From Zonotrichia leucophrys gambelii (Eukaryota; Chordata; Aves; Passeriformes; Passerellidae): a stretch of 64,000 bases of DNA. The notes below the pieces were generated by a model. The model made no database searches, was not told the origin of the DNA, and worked only from the letters and a program-made list of their open reading frames with translations. Below are positions 34,531-47,726 of this stretch, piece after piece; positions within the stretch are counted from its first letter, which is position 1, and each line of letters starts with the position of its first letter. Position numbers and translations under genes: made by a program. Location: positions 51,307,585 to 51,371,584 of the forward strand of contig NC_088170.1 of assembly GCF_028769735.1 (NCBI RefSeq). The letters are read 5' to 3'.

Positions 34531-37500
34531 AATCATGACTTGATTTCATGAGAAGAATCTCTCTGATCACCTCATGAGATGAGGCAGAGGGCTTTGCACG
34601 GAAGGTTTAATGTGTCCCTTTAATAAGTATCCCTTGATATCATAACCTGGTCCAAGATTTCTCTTGAATGAGAAATCCCAGAATAAATTCATATGAGAAG
34701 AATAACCCTGCTCCTGTAGCAGAAATTACTAAGTAATAATGAATAAGGAATTGTTGCAGGTGCTCATCACGCAGGTACAGAGAGGTCACTGATGAGTGCT
34801 AGAATGGTCCAACAGAACTGGGAGCAGGAGGAGTCTTGCTGGAGGATTTCATGCTGTGTTTGACTCCAAGTGCATGTTCTTAACACATTTTCTGCCACTA
34901 TGATAATGATTTATCACCTATGCACAAGATTGTGTAATTTCAGAGGCATCAGAACATGTTGACAAAATTGCTGGTCTGGCCCAGCTGAAAAAAACGTTCC
35001 AGGAAAACTCACTCACTCGAGTATGTTTGTATTGCATTTCACAGCAGCCTAAGTGGACTGCAGACCAAAAGCCTGTCAGTGCAGCCACAGGGCATTCTGT
35101 GTTCTCCAGGACTTGTAAAGCCCTGGCTGCCTGAGCACAGTGTTTTAGCCTGTGAGGGCTGTCTGGCAGCTGCCCCTGAGGAGGTGTATCACACATACAG
35201 GAGAGACAAGCCCTGGAAGAGGCAGCTCAGAGTGGTGCAGTAATCATGGACAATAATAATGGGAAATTGCAATTAATCATGGGCAGCTCTGGGGACAGAA
35301 GTAGCCAGGCTGGTCCTCTCTGTGAAGGCAGAGCACCAGGTCATCCCATGGGCATGGGAACATAAAACTGAGGGTTAGGTAGTAGTGTATACACCTAGCA
35401 GCAGGTGGCGTTTACACCATGGCAAGACAGAAACAGTTTCATCAAATTGTGCATAAAAAAGATAGTTTTACAATAACACTGCAGTGTTACAAAGAAAAAG
35501 CAGTCTGAATAGTCTTCAGAGTAACTTAGCAACAATTTCCTTCATCTTTGCTCTACTCCTTCAATATAATGTTTCCTTAAAGAAATTATTTTAGTTAAAC
35601 TTTCTCATATGGGTTCTGTTACCATCCCTAACTGAGGCCATCTGTCATTTAGCTCATCTGCTCTTACTGATGAAATTGACCCCAGAAATAACATCTGAAA
35701 TCGCTTAAATTTTGGGGCATATGGCATCCAAATCCAATTTGTACAGCTCAAAGCAATCACTACTGGTATCTCATCTGAGTTATTTATTGCCCAAATACCT
35801 TGTATTTGTACATATATACTTAAGTCCATGAATATTTCCTTTGGCAAAAATCTTATCCACCTTATTCCTTTAAGGCACTCTGTTATTTATTATCACTTTG
35901 GCCTTGAAGACATCTATGACTCTAAGAACCAAGGACTCGTCAAGCTATCTTAATCTGAATGTGCAGTACTATGAAATTCAAAACTTATTTTCAGCTTTAA
36001 CTCTGAAATTGCTTTGGTTTTGTCAAGATCTGTAGAAGAATCCAAAAACAAATTTTATGATCTAATATTATAATTTTATCAGACTTCCTTGACTTTATCT
36101 GGCATGGCTCTTCTTAAATTTTCCTGATTTACAGCACATTTTGACAATAGATTGGTCCTAAAGGCATTTGAAATCTTTGGGTTATCTACTTCAGGTAAAA
36201 ATTAAACCACTCTATTATGTGTCTACCAAATAGAGTGCAGTGCTTCAGGCATTCCAGCTTGTTGGAAAGTGATGCAAACAATATCTGTTTTGTAAGTGCC
36301 TTTTTTAATGGCATGCTGAACTGTGTGTGTAAATGTTAACATAAAGGAATATAAGGCATATGGAGAAGAGTAAAAAAATAAGTTCATAATATGTATTTCT
36401 GCAAAGGATTTGCTTTTAGAACTAGGAAATGGTACATAAAACCCCATATTTTTTTCCTCTTCTGTGTTTAGTTTTGCTTCTTTTCAGAACCACTGAATTT
36501 TTGCCTTATTTTTGAGATGGTTATTCTTCTCATATAATCATATTGCAGTATTATCATTTTGGGGGTGTCAGTGGGTGCTTTATTTCCTTCCTTGGCTGAA
36601 AAAAATTATCCTCCTGTCCCCTGCAGCCAGCTATGGTAATTTCCAGTGAATGCAGTAATGAGGGCAGAACTGATGAAATGTAGGCTTCCCTCCTGTTAAA
36701 TTCAGCCAAAGAACTGCCTGTCAGTACCTACAGAGTTTTTCTAGTTTGGGTTTATTGTTTTGTTTTTTTGGGGTTTTTTTCCCCAAAAGTAAAGGAGCTT
36801 GTTCTGATCAGTTTATTGGGGGTTTTTTTGTTTGCTTGGTTGGTGGTTTTTTTTTCAATTTTGTTTTTTTCCCTTTCTTCCAGGAATAGATACATTAATA
36901 GACAAGCATAGCTTTGCTAAGTTGCACAGATGTGTTTGGACATAGGGCTGTGTCATTGGTCACAACGCTCTACCAGCAAAGTATGCCTCCCTGGCTATAT
37001 CAAATTTACCCTGTTCTAGAGGCCAGCTGGTCTTTATGAAAAGGTTACTGCAGCGCATTGTCTCAGCTTTTGCAGCTGGAGCACTTTAGCACTAGAGGAA
37101 CCACACCATTAATATGTTTATACTATTTTACTATAAAATTAATATGTTATACTGCACAGAAAAATGATTAAAAATAGGAAATATTGGCTTATATAAGCAG
37201 TCATTTCCTCTGTGCCATGTGATATAAATTCTTTTCTCTTCCCTATTGCTTCAAAAAGAAGTTTGGAAAAGTCTGGAACAGCTTGACCAGAAATAAGGCC
37301 AGAATTGTTAAAATGCTGGTCAAACAAGATAAATTCTTTGCTAGAAGAATTAGAGTACATCTAAAGATATTGTGGTGCTCATGGAGCTACTGCTCATAAG
37401 CAGTTCTGCCAGGGAATATCAGCAAATAAAACCAGCCTAACTCTTCTGTATAATTCTTCATCCTATTTGTCAAATTTAATTGAATAAAATTTGGCTCAAA

Positions 37501-40500
37501 AGAATGTTCCTGGATTGAAGAGTTTCTGTCACCATAACATGGCAGAGCCCTTCTGAGAAGTATTTGCATGAATAGTCTTTGTACTTTTTCCAAGATAGAA
37601 CAACCATCAAAGGATTGCTGTGAAATTGTATTTACACATAACTTTTCTAATATTCTGCAACCTTCTGCATGACTCTGCAGGAACTTTACACAGGATCAAT
37701 CTTCATGCAGAAAATACACCCACTTTTCTTGGCAGAAGCCGTTCATGAGAAGCTGCAACACGGTGTTTCGCTTTGGCTCTTGCTCTGAAGCTGCACATAG
37801 CACTGGCATGGCACTGACCCTTTTGGCAAGTCCTTGCTAGCCATTCCTTGTGGATGACAACACAAAAATTTACATGAGAGAGTTTATACATGGATATGTA
37901 GCTGTGGATACATGTGCATACACTTGTAGCAGGGTATGTGTATATTTCAACATTCACATATTAATGTGTATCTAATTGTGCATATATAAATTCTAAATGA
38001 CATAGATATAGTAATTACTACACTGGACAAATTTTTCTTTGTTAAATTTAAAGCAAATTGACATCTAAAATTTAGCAGCTTGTAGTAACAAATCTTAAGA
38101 TTTTGAGACAAGACTAGATAAATCATCAATGAGATTTTCCCCCTAATTTGAATGTTGGAGTTTCAATTTCTTCAGACAGAAACAACACCTCTTGATAAGA
38201 CTGCCAAAAACACCAGCAGTACCAGCACTGAAATATTGCTAGCAGAACGATTGCTTGTTTAGCTTAACAAAATAGTGGCAACAAAAAGAATTTTTCCATA
38301 TAAATACTTCAGGTGTTTAAATAGGGAAGCAAAAGAGGTATATAGTCTAAAAAAGATGTACAAGTATGTACCAAGAATGCTTGTGCGCTGAAAATTATAA
38401 GAAAAATTTGTAAGTTTTGGTATGAGATATTCCAAAAGGAAAATAAGGGGAAATAAACCTTACCAGTCTTGAAAAGTAATCTGATATGGGTCTGTAGAAA
38501 AAGGGTTATGTCCTTTGATCACATGAGATAGGACAAAACTAGGACTTTGACCCAGAATGTCCTTTCCATACCTGATTCCAGAAGGCTTTTCTCTATTTCC
38601 ATTCTGTTTAATATTGTTAGTAACTCTCACTTTAGACACAGGAACAAGCAAATAAACAAATCTGCAATGTCTTACAAAGATTAGAATTCATGTGGAAATG
38701 CTGAAAAGTGTCCCCTCTCTGGCTAAAATGATTTCCTGCTTCCAGAGGCACCTCCCTCGGTTATGCACTCGTATTGGAAACTGACTTGGTAAACAACACT
38801 TCCCAAAGGAAGGTACCTACAGTATCAATTAGTTCTGCTTGTGTTCTCTGAAGCTTGTTGTGCCTTAAAGGACTGACTTTGGTAGTCTCATGCTTCAATC
38901 ACAAGAATTTTGTGATAAGGTTTTCTTTCTCCCATTATACAGAACTGTCACTATCCAGTATTGATGTGTTGTCGATGTTTGCATAGTTATACTGTTAGGA
39001 ATGTAGAAACATATTTTGCTTAATGTGGGTTTGAAAATTATACTCAAATTCTGCCATTTATGCTGCATTTAGGAGTGCTATGGATAATGAAGCAGAAAGT
39101 AAAAAATTATCTGGAAAACAAACAAATAAACAAACACAGAATGAAAAATGAAATAGCAAAATGGCAAAACAGTATTACTTAGAGATGGATGAGAGTGCAG
39201 TATGAAATGAATTAAAATACAGCTGCAGTATTCTAGGCTTAAATTTTGCTATCTTGATTTTTTGGGAGATACGGTTAAAATCTCTCCTAGTGTTCCCTTT
39301 AGAATAAAAGCAGTCTTCTTCAAGCACAGCACACCTAAATATTTAGGTTTTTAAGACTTGTAATTTTAAAATTATTGGCAAACCCTTTTTGTGTGTCTGT
39401 ATGTGAATGCTAAAACTTCTCATGGTTCTGAGTGTTCTCTTTCTCGAGTACAATTTGTGACATCCTGAGGTTTGAAATTGTATCCTCAAACAGCAGCAAA
39501 GTGACATACAGGCATGTAAAACCTGCCTCACCTAGGTTGTAGAAACAAAAGAAAAGGTCAGTTTCCTCGGCCTTGCTGTGTCTGGTTCACATGGCACTTC
39601 TGATCTTTTGTGTTACGTGTCAGAAGGACAGATTGCTTGTTCAGGGCATAGTAATGCCTCTTTAGGATGTTTCTGTGAGTGCCTGACCCTCCTTTCAGAA
39701 CCATCCCTTTGTTCCTTTTTCCGTCTTGTAACTCCTGAAGTGGAAAAAATTCTGTGAATGCTTGCAGCCAAGACATTTCTGCTGATGATTTAAATGCTGC
39801 TGAAGAGAAGGACTATTATAAAGCAATATGTATGCTCATGAAGCGTGACTGGTGTAGGATCAAACCCTGAAGATTTTGTGTGGGTGTTCTGCTGGGGATG
39901 TGTATTGCTCCAGGTTATATACATACAGAAGCACATCACAGCACCTCTTATTCTGTCTGGATAAGGGTGACAGGCAGATGCAGCCCTCAGACTTCGTGTC
40001 TGATACTTAAATTGTATATATAATGAGAAGGTCTCTTTTCATTTGAATAACATTGGCTCACACAGGCAAGACTTATATTTAATGTTAGACTTCAATTGAA
40101 AAAGGAGCAAAAAGGCAGCAGGGGTCATCAGAAACCCTAAACTTGTGCACAGGAAGACTGGTGAGCTCTGTGACCCTTTTTCCAATGTCAGAAAGATGCA
40201 TACAAAGGGAGATGGTTTAATTATAAAGGAAACAGAATATATGCATGAAAAAAAGAGCCCAAATGTTACAGCTAAATTAAGCCACACACATGCACAGACA
40301 CGCCAAAATATTTGGCATGGTATTTTAAGGCAGACAGACCATATGGCCTCCTTAGCAATGCACAATGCTTTTTGCTGTGTTCCACTTAGGGCACAAGGAA
40401 CTGTTGCAGTCCTGGGTGTGCCAGATGTCTTGTCAGTCAGCCAGTTTCACATTTAACAGTGTTCTCTGCCTAAACCTGACATAAACACAGCAGCACTGCT

Positions 40501-41904
40501 CATTGAGTAGCCATCTCCTTACTCTGAGGGAAAATATCATTAGAACAGAATATGTGAAATGACAGGCAACCATAGATCATTCTTAGTGGACAAGGTTCCT
40601 TTGAAGAAAAACTACCATTTTGTAATTACAGGAGAAAAATAAAGGCTAGCCCCCAAAGCATTGAAAAAGAGAAACAGATAGGACAAGTATATTAATGTTT
40701 TTGCCTATTTACCAGTGCATTTAATGGTGCATTCCTCAACAGCTGTGGCCACTTTCTGGGATTTGTAATGCTGGAATAATTTGTTATACCTAAGAAAAGG
40801 CATTGCAGGTGAGTAGGATGACAGCTCTGGGTCTAAGGGCTGGTATAACACCTCTATAATGATATTCACTCCTTATGAAGCTTCTCTGCAAGATGATCAG
40901 TGTTAATCATCAGTTTTGGAAGGATCATTGTCTAAATAGACAAATACCAAACACCTGCAGAAGTTTTGCCTTTCACTACCTTGATAATCAGCTTCCATCT
41001 GACTTCCAAGATGACAACACACATGCATTAAAAACAAAGAAAAGTCAAACCTCATTCATGAAGTAGTCTGGTAGTTTTCAGGAGGAAATTCACTTATTTT
41101 TCAAGTTTCTAGTGCTTTCTGAATTTATATTGAGCTAGTATAGTCACTAATAATGGAAAAAATGGCTTAAGGGGACCCACTTTCTTTAAAATCATAGTCA
41201 CAGTTACAGACAGACACACCATATTTCCCTCTTTCATTAAAGGCATCAGTTATGCTCAGATTTGATGGATAAATATAAATAATCATTAATTTTTTAAACA
41301 TACAAAATTACAGCTCAAAATTTGGTTTCTGAGAGTTTTACATTATGACTGATGTGAATGAATTTGTAGTTTGAGACACACATCAGTTTCCAAGTATTCT
41401 GGTTAAAAAAGTGACTGAGAAAGAGTGAGGAACGTGTACATTTTCAAAGCAATTCATAAGTCAAGGGAAATACTTTTTTCTTCTGTTCTCAACTATTTAG
41501 TGAGATTTGCCTTTCATCCTCTTCTAAGAAGAGATGAGAAATCAATGAAAAAATTTCATGTTTGTCCTTTTTCTACTCATAACAAATTTTCATTCAAGAT
41601 TTTCCATGCTTTCATTTACCTCGACGGTGAACAGAAAATGAAGAATGTTACTTTGTCTTTTCATGGGCATTTTTTTAGGGAAAATATTTTCAGATTTGCC
41701 ATGCAATGTGTCTCCTTCTGCATTTAGATTCTTTTTGGTAGAATATTTTTAATGTATTTTCTTTATCTTCTGCTACTATTAAAAGATAATTTTTTATTAA
41801 GCTAATTAATATATTTGTTCACTATATTTGAGTACTTTTCTACCTACTTGCAACATTATTCTTTATCTTGCCTTCTGAAGCCCCCGTTGTGGGATGATGT
41901 TTCT
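34531..41904. other. Non-coding AT-rich unique DNA
   Basis: No exon, RNA gene or transposon family recognised. A GC-richer patch at about 34900-35380 has a 92-codon reverse frame without a recognisable motif. A T/G-rich low-complexity stretch at 36749-36866 contains an 8-bp hairpin. Frames at 40039-40365 (reverse) and 40145-40456 (forward) overlap on opposite strands and look spurious. Confidence 0.6.
36749..36866. repeat. T/G-rich low-complexity tract with hairpin
   Basis: Long T runs are interrupted by G runs. At 36766-36788 the arms ttttgggg and ccccaaaa pair perfectly around a loop of seven T. Confidence 0.85.
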
Positions 41905-42100
41905 ACAGAAGGTAGTCAAACATTTGAACAAGTTAACTGGGGAGGTTGTGAAATCTGTGTCCCTGGGCATAATCCAACCTTGACTGGGCATGGTCCTGAG
42001 CAGCCTTATCCAGCTGGCCTTACCTTGAGCAGGGATTTGAAGAACCAGGTGCCCTCTAGAGGTCTCTTCCAAGCTAAATGTTATCCTTCTGTGTTTTATT
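41905..42100 (+). mobile_element. CR1 LINE 3' fragment (different subfamily)
   Basis: The block aaggtagtcaaacatttgaa near 41909, then a diverged tggggaggttgtgaaatctg, the ctgggcatggtcctgagcagcc block at 41984-42005, the ctggccttaccttgagcagg block near 42015 and gaggtctcttccaagct at 42059-42075 match the 3' end of CR1 subfamilies whose tail carries a tandem of cctgagcaacctg-like and ctggccctgctttgagcagg-like words. It is more diverged than the CR1 at 6279-6862, so probably older. Confidence 0.85.
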
Positions 42101-42210
42101 CCTTTCATGTAACTAGATACCAATTAGTGTAATATCATTTGAATACAACTTCATGCTTTAATTTTCAAGCATATCTGCTATATAATATGCTGAATATGTT
42201 ATATGTCCCT

Positions 42211-42246
42211 GTGTATATGTATATATCTGTCTGTCTGCCTGCCTGT
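42211..42246. repeat. TA/TG run and CTGT/CTGC tetranucleotide microsatellite
   Basis: A gtatat run leads into tctgtctgtctgcctgcctg, a short tetranucleotide array with C/T variation. Confidence 0.85.
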
Positions 42247-42740
42247 AATATGCAAATGAGTTGGCATGGTACTGGAAAACATTACATTTATATCTTTATA
42301 GGTAAATATCATTTGTCTATGACATACTGATCCTTAAAATTATTTAGCTGATTCTAAAGTTTGCTAAATTGTTTTTTTCAGTCTTGGAGACCCTCACATG
42401 AAACTTGAAATTTTCAAATTATTCAGAGAATATAAAAATGGATTCTTTGGATGATTTGTGTTTTGTCAGATGCATAAAGAAAGTCAGCCTAGTCAAAGCA
42501 GTGTCATGTCCATTATCTTCCATGAGTACCACCCGTTGTGCTCCACAGTTATGCTGACACAATTCAGAACAGTTGAGGACTTTAAAATTACATGTTTTGT
42601 ATGCATGCTACAAAAGCCACCTTGATTTTGTTGCACTCCTATGCAATTATACTACCAGTGAAAAAGTGGAGGGATTGTCATTTCTGCAAACTGGGAAGCA
42701 CATTATGTACAAGGTGCTTTACTGAGCCACTGAATAAGTG

Positions 42741-42754
42741 GATACCATGGTATC
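42741..42754. repeat. Perfect 14-bp palindrome gataccatggtatc
   Basis: The sequence equals its own reverse complement. It could be a dimeric protein site or chance; there is no other evidence. Confidence 0.9.
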
Positions 42755-43011
42755 TGATTTAAATGAGATGGTGTTTGCAAGTACGGTTTATCGAGTATAG
42801 CTTGTTTATCTTTATTAATCAACTGGATAATTCCTATTATTTGTTACTATATAGCTACTGTTTCAGGAGCACTTGAAAGAGAAAGATGAAATGTAATGCT
42901 GTGGTGTAGCATTAGGGAAAAATAAACCCAAGGAATGTTCATCACTATGCAGATTGTGATTGAGGTCTTTTGAAAGCAATAAAGACTGATTTAATTCAGA
43001 CTGGAGAGCTG

Positions 43012-43200
43012 AAAACTATATATTGTTCTGAAAAATTATAAATATATAAAATAAAATTATAAGATGATTTTTACTAAAAATAATTTATAGACAATAATAA
43101 AAACATAGTAATCATATAGATTACTATTACTAATCATATAGAACTATGGCATAATACAATTCTATAAAAATAATAACAAATAAATAGAAACTTATAAATA
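43012..43200. repeat. AT low-complexity stretch
   Basis: Nearly all A and T, with repeated ataaaa, aataat and atcatata words (atcatatag appears twice, near 43113 and 43134). Confidence 0.8.
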
Positions 43201-44784
43201 GAATTCAGTTGTTACCCTTCACAAAAGGGTCAAATCAATTTCAAGCAGGGCTATTTTCTATCACAAAAGGAGGAGTCTTTTAGCTACCTAAAATCCACTG
43301 TGGGAAGAGGATGTTGCCACCTACGTTTTGTGCTCTCCTCAAAGAGAAGTACATCTGGTAATTGGTATTTCTTAGATAAAACAGCATATGGTGAAATACT
43401 GACACCTTGAAAACAGTGATAAATTACTGCATAGACTATTGGGAAGAAGTGATTTGAGCTGTTTTGACGGAGAAATAAAAAGTGGAAAGGGAGATCTGAA
43501 CATAAGTATTTTCTTTATGTGTGGGAATTTAGGGTGGAATTTTCATTTCTCAGACCTTGATAATGTACTTCCCTTTGGAGTATAGTGTTAGGAATTCACA
43601 TGCAAAATAGCTGCTTTAGAATCTCTATATCTTCTTTCCTCAATATATTTTCATGCAGTGGCTGTATTGGGAAAGCTGCTGTAACAAATGATATAAGAAA
43701 GTTGTCAGAATTCTGGGAATCTTCAAATTGCGTCCTCTTTTAGGGAGAAATTAATCAATCATTATATTTCTTACATAATATTCATTAAGCAATACAAACA
43801 AAAATTTGTGTATGACTTTCCATAGTTAAATTTAATCTAACTTTCTCTTTTTCTTTTGAAAGTAAGTTTCCTACCTCTTCCTGAAATATTGCTTTGCCTA
43901 TCAAGAATTGAAATCTCACCTAATTTATAGAATACTTATTTTCAGATTTTTTTGTTGCCAATTCTTAAAGGAATTAAGAAAATAAAATAATGTCTAGTAA
44001 GAAGGAAGTTATTAAAATGTGTTAAATTAATGCATTTTATCAACTGACAAAACCTGACCCAAAAGTCATTTAAAGGTAACTCCAGTTGTGCAAATAAGTC
44101 CATCCTCTCTCAGTGCTCCTTATTAATCCATGTAGATGTCCCACTGCTCATCATGTCAGCTGTTATGCCATGCTATGCTGCAACTCACTTGTAAACAAAA
44201 TGGGCTCGGGTCTACCCTTTGACCTTGAGAAAAATATACAATAGTATACAATGGTATACAATTTGCTAAGAATGGCCTCAATTATACTCCCTGTTGGAGA
44301 CAGTCTCTGATTGTGGCTGAGCAATGTCTGGGAGAGCACTAATTGGCAGAGTTTGGAAACATGCCAGACTCCAACAGCTAATGTAAATGATAACGTGCAG
44401 TGCTGGAGACCAAGAATAGTGCTGTTTACTTTATTAATGTCACTGCAGCACCTGTGCATCCTGACAGACATCTGAACTCTTCTGCATACTTTTTTGTGCA
44501 TATATGTTCTGATAATGAAGCCCCTACCCATTAATTAATGATTAATAGCGCAAAGACTCATGGAAGATGTGCAAACTAATATTTCTTGTATACCTTAAAT
44601 TCTCCAAGGGTTATCGAGTTCTCAGGTAAGTATAAGAAGTAACTAATTTTCATTTCATCCTCATTATTTAATCCTGATGTTGCTTGAAATTATTTATCAC
44701 TTGTCTATGGTGAAGGTGAGTAAAATCACATATAGCTACATAGCTATGTATCACTGCATTAGTACTGTGCTTGGAACATCTATA

Positions 44785-45450
44785 AATCCAACATGATCCA
44801 CCAGCAAACCATACTCCCTAGCACCATGTTTAAGCATCATTTAAGTACTTCCAGAGATGGTCACTCAACTACTTCCCTGGGCTGCCTCTTTCAATGTTTG
44901 ACAACCCATTCTATGAGGAAAATTTTGCTAGTATCCATTCTAAAACTTTGCTGATCAACTTGAAGCCATTTTCTCTCCTCCTGGCAATTTTTTATTTGGG
45001 AGAAGAGGTCAATGTCCACTTTGCTACAATCTCTCTTTGGCACTTGTAAACAGTGATAAGGTTCCCCTGATCTCTGCGAGCTTGAGCATCCTTTTCTCCC
45101 AGCTAAATAATCCTAGTTCCCTCAGCCACTCCCAATAAGACTTGGACTCCAGACACTTCACCAGCTCCTTCACCCTTTTCTGCACATGCTCCAACATCTC
45201 AATGTCTTTCTTGTTTCAAGGGACCCCAAACTGAGCACAGGTGTGGCCTGTGTGCCAAGTACAGTGTGGCCTCGCCAGTGCCAAGTACAGGGGGACAATT
45301 GCTGCCCCAGTCCTGCTGGCCACACTGTTGTTGATACAAATCAGATGCCATCAGCCTTCTCAGCCACCTGGGTTATGCTCAGCTGGTTGTGGAGCCTAAA
45401 TCCTTTTCCACTAGGCAGCTTTCCACTCTGCCCCAAGATCACAGGGGTTG
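44785..45450 (-). mobile_element. CR1 LINE, reverse orientation, 5'-truncated
   Basis: This is the longest continuous CR1 stretch after the 6-kb copy and lies on the reverse strand. On the forward strand the matching blocks run agtacttccagagatgg (44846-44862), cttccctgggctgcctcttt, gacaacccattctatgagg, gagaagaggtcaatgtcc, cccagctaaataatcctag, ctccaacatctcaatgtctt and tcctgctggccacactgtt. This is the order expected when a CR1 is read backwards from its 3' end into ORF2. No intact frame survives on the coding strand. A short internal duplication lies at 45242-45290. The 91-codon forward frame over it is antisense to the LINE and not a gene. Confidence 0.92.
45242..45290. repeat. Local tandem duplication inside the CR1
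   Basis: Bases 45242-45264 and 45265-45290 both start tgtggcct and end gtgccaagtacag. Other CR1 copies as I know them have this module once. Confidence 0.8.
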
Positions 45451-46956
45451 TTGTGACCTGACTTCAGAACCTAGATATAGGTAAGGGAGTCCTTATAGCA
45501 GCCTGCATGAGCTCACTGTATATATCCATCAATGGTATCTATATTTTTGCTAAGAAAATGCAGAAATGTCAGTGAGCCCATTTCAGATTATGATCTCAAC
45601 TCAAAATAAAACCTGGAATATACTAATCCCTTATTTAGAAGTGGAGTTTTTGTGATAAGCAATTACATCAACATTTGCGCTGCTCATGTGGTGTGGAGAC
45701 AGAAGGCAGTTTTTAGCATTCTGATAGTGTTTCCTTTATTCAGATAGAGATATAAATACAAGTGTAATAAATTAGCATGGTAGGCCTTCATATGTCGGTA
45801 AAACTACAGGCAGATAGGAAAAGAAATTAGAATAATAAAAAGATATAGATTTCATCTACTTTTGACCAGACTAGATAATAGATGAAAGATGCACAAGATT
45901 GAAGGGCATCTTTATAAAGACCTTTGGGGAAAGATGTAGGTCTCAATATTTTACAGCTCCATTAATTTTCAGCAAGAGACAAGGGTAGTAAGAAATTCTT
46001 AGAGAAATCCTTGGGAAAAAAAATACAAGAATAAATATTACAATACCTTTAACTCATCTCTAACTAAAAAAAACCCAACAAAAAACACCACAAAAAACCC
46101 ACTTACAGGACAGTTTTTGTACAATTGCTAAAAATAGGTGAAAAAGTTGTTCCATGAATTTTCTCACCTCTGTAATAGTCAAGCTGCAATGGACACTAAG
46201 AAAACAATTTTGCTGTATTTAAAGACTGTGCTTATTCTTTTCCTTAAACAGAAAACCATATGCAACAGATATCCCAAGAAGACAGAAGCTCTTCTTCAAA
46301 GATTGCATAGTACCAACTGATCAATGCTATGTTATAAATTCCAAGCTTTTTTTTTTTTTTCAAGTATCCAAAAAATACTTCCTGCAGGGCTGTTAAGTTG
46401 TCCCTGTGAAGCACAAGCATGACTTACAGACAAGACTTAATGGCTTTATGCTTTACTGCACATAAAACCATTGCATGGGCTCCTGCCTTTTCAATCACTA
46501 CTGCTATCTTGAATTCTCACTATGCACAAGGTGGTAGGAAAAACAAGATTTGATCTGATGCTAATAAGGACTCCCAAGTTTTGTCTTAGTTGAAAGGGAT
46601 TCTTCTCGCCTTTAATAAAAAGTTACATTTGCAGGATGTAAATTTCATGGTCCATTCATGGAAATGGTTATTTTTGTTCCAGAAATGCCCTCTGAAGAGG
46701 TGAGAAGAGATGAGATAATCTGAAATATTGTGTAAATAATGATTTTAATCAACTCAATATTTGGGTGCTGGTCTAGGTACACATTTGAAACCACTAATGC
46801 ATAGAGATTGGTTTCTTATTACTCTGAATGCAAGGAGGATAAGAATTAAGAATAATAGAAACATGGCAGATTCATTATTCTGATTCTGAAATGTGCATAA
46901 ATATTGTTCCTACCTGCAGTTTACCTAATCTAATGGCTATCACCCTGCAGACATTG
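45451..46956. other. Non-coding AT-rich unique DNA
   Basis: No gene or transposon recognised. There is an A/C-rich simple repeat at about 46064-46101 and a 14-base T run near 46347-46360. Confidence 0.65.
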
Positions 46957-47230
46957 ATCTCCTCTCTCTGGTGCCCAGTGACAGGGCGAAAGTGAGGGGC
47001 CTGAAGTTGTGTCAGGGAGGTTCAGGGTGGATGTTAGAGAAAGGTTCTTCACCCAGAGGGTGTCTGGGCACTGAACAGGCTCCCCAGGGCAGTGGTCGCA
47101 GCACCAGCCTGACAGAGCTCAGGAAGCATTGGGGCAATGCTCTCAGACTCCAGGGAATGGTGCTGTGCAGGGCAGGAGCTGGACTGGATGATGCTTGTGG
47201 GTGCCTTCCAACTCAGCAGATTCTGTGATT
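46957..47230 (+). mobile_element. CR1 LINE 3' fragment (J/X-like tail)
   Basis: It starts gatctcctctctctggtgcc, followed by agtgacagggcg, ggcctgaagttgtgtcaggg (46997-47016), aaggttcttcacccagaggg (47041-47060), caggctccccagggcagtgg (47077-47096), a cctgacagagctcagga block near 47110 and a terminal ggtgccttccaactcagcag (47200-47219), ending ttctgtgatt. This is a CR1 subfamily different from the 6.3-kb copy. The 85-codon frame over it is the decayed ORF2 end, not a host gene. Confidence 0.93.
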
Positions 47231-47726
47231 GAGCAATGTACTTAGCAGCATATTCACATCAGTGATTAAGAATATATAGATTCATGTGCCATATAAATTA
47301 CAACATATGTAAACTGTATGGTATTACTGATTTTCCATATTATCAAGATTCATGCAATATAATTTCAGCCATCAAAAATTAGATTTTTAGTGCAAGCCTC
47401 CAAATGCAATGGAGGGAAGGCAATACATGTTGTAAAAACTAATTTACTCCACCTTAATATAGACAGAGACAGATGGTATCTGTCTCTCTGTTGACTGCAG
47501 CTAAAGGCTACCCTAAACTGTGCATCTGTATGACTAAACACTGTATTAGGCCATGTTTTAATCACAAATCTTTATTCATTTCAACTAGACAGTGGCTAAT
47601 AAGTAATGTTCAAGCTTGGTAAAATTAATCTAGCTTTCAAGTACACAAAAACTGTATTACAGGAGAAGTTTCGGGGGAAGTTTTTCTTTACGTAAAAGCT
47701 TTGAAACATATTAGGTCACAGTCTTT

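Larger units (their letters stand above)
42101..44784. other. Non-coding AT-rich unique DNA
   Basis: No gene. It contains a short tetranucleotide microsatellite at 42211-42246, a 14-bp palindrome at 42741-42754 and an exceptionally AT-rich low-complexity stretch at 43012-43200. A 122-codon reverse frame at 44163-44531 has no recognisable motif and is probably chance. Confidence 0.65.

Noticed and set aside
35400..35420. Possible CTCF-type site (gcagcaggtggcg)
   Set aside because: Only a partial match to the motif as I know it; not enough to call.
40039..40456. Overlapping frames of 108 codons (reverse) and 103 codons (forward)
   Set aside because: Opposite-strand overlap with no recognisable motif in either; typical of chance openness.
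41425..41727. 100-codon forward frame rich in Phe and His
   Set aside because: No motif and no related sequence; composition fits AT-rich chance frames.
44163..44531. 122-codon reverse frame
   Set aside because: No recognisable motif, AT-rich context, no splice or promoter evidence.
45186..45461. 91-codon forward frame
   Set aside because: It is antisense to the reverse CR1 element; its openness comes from the LINE sequence.
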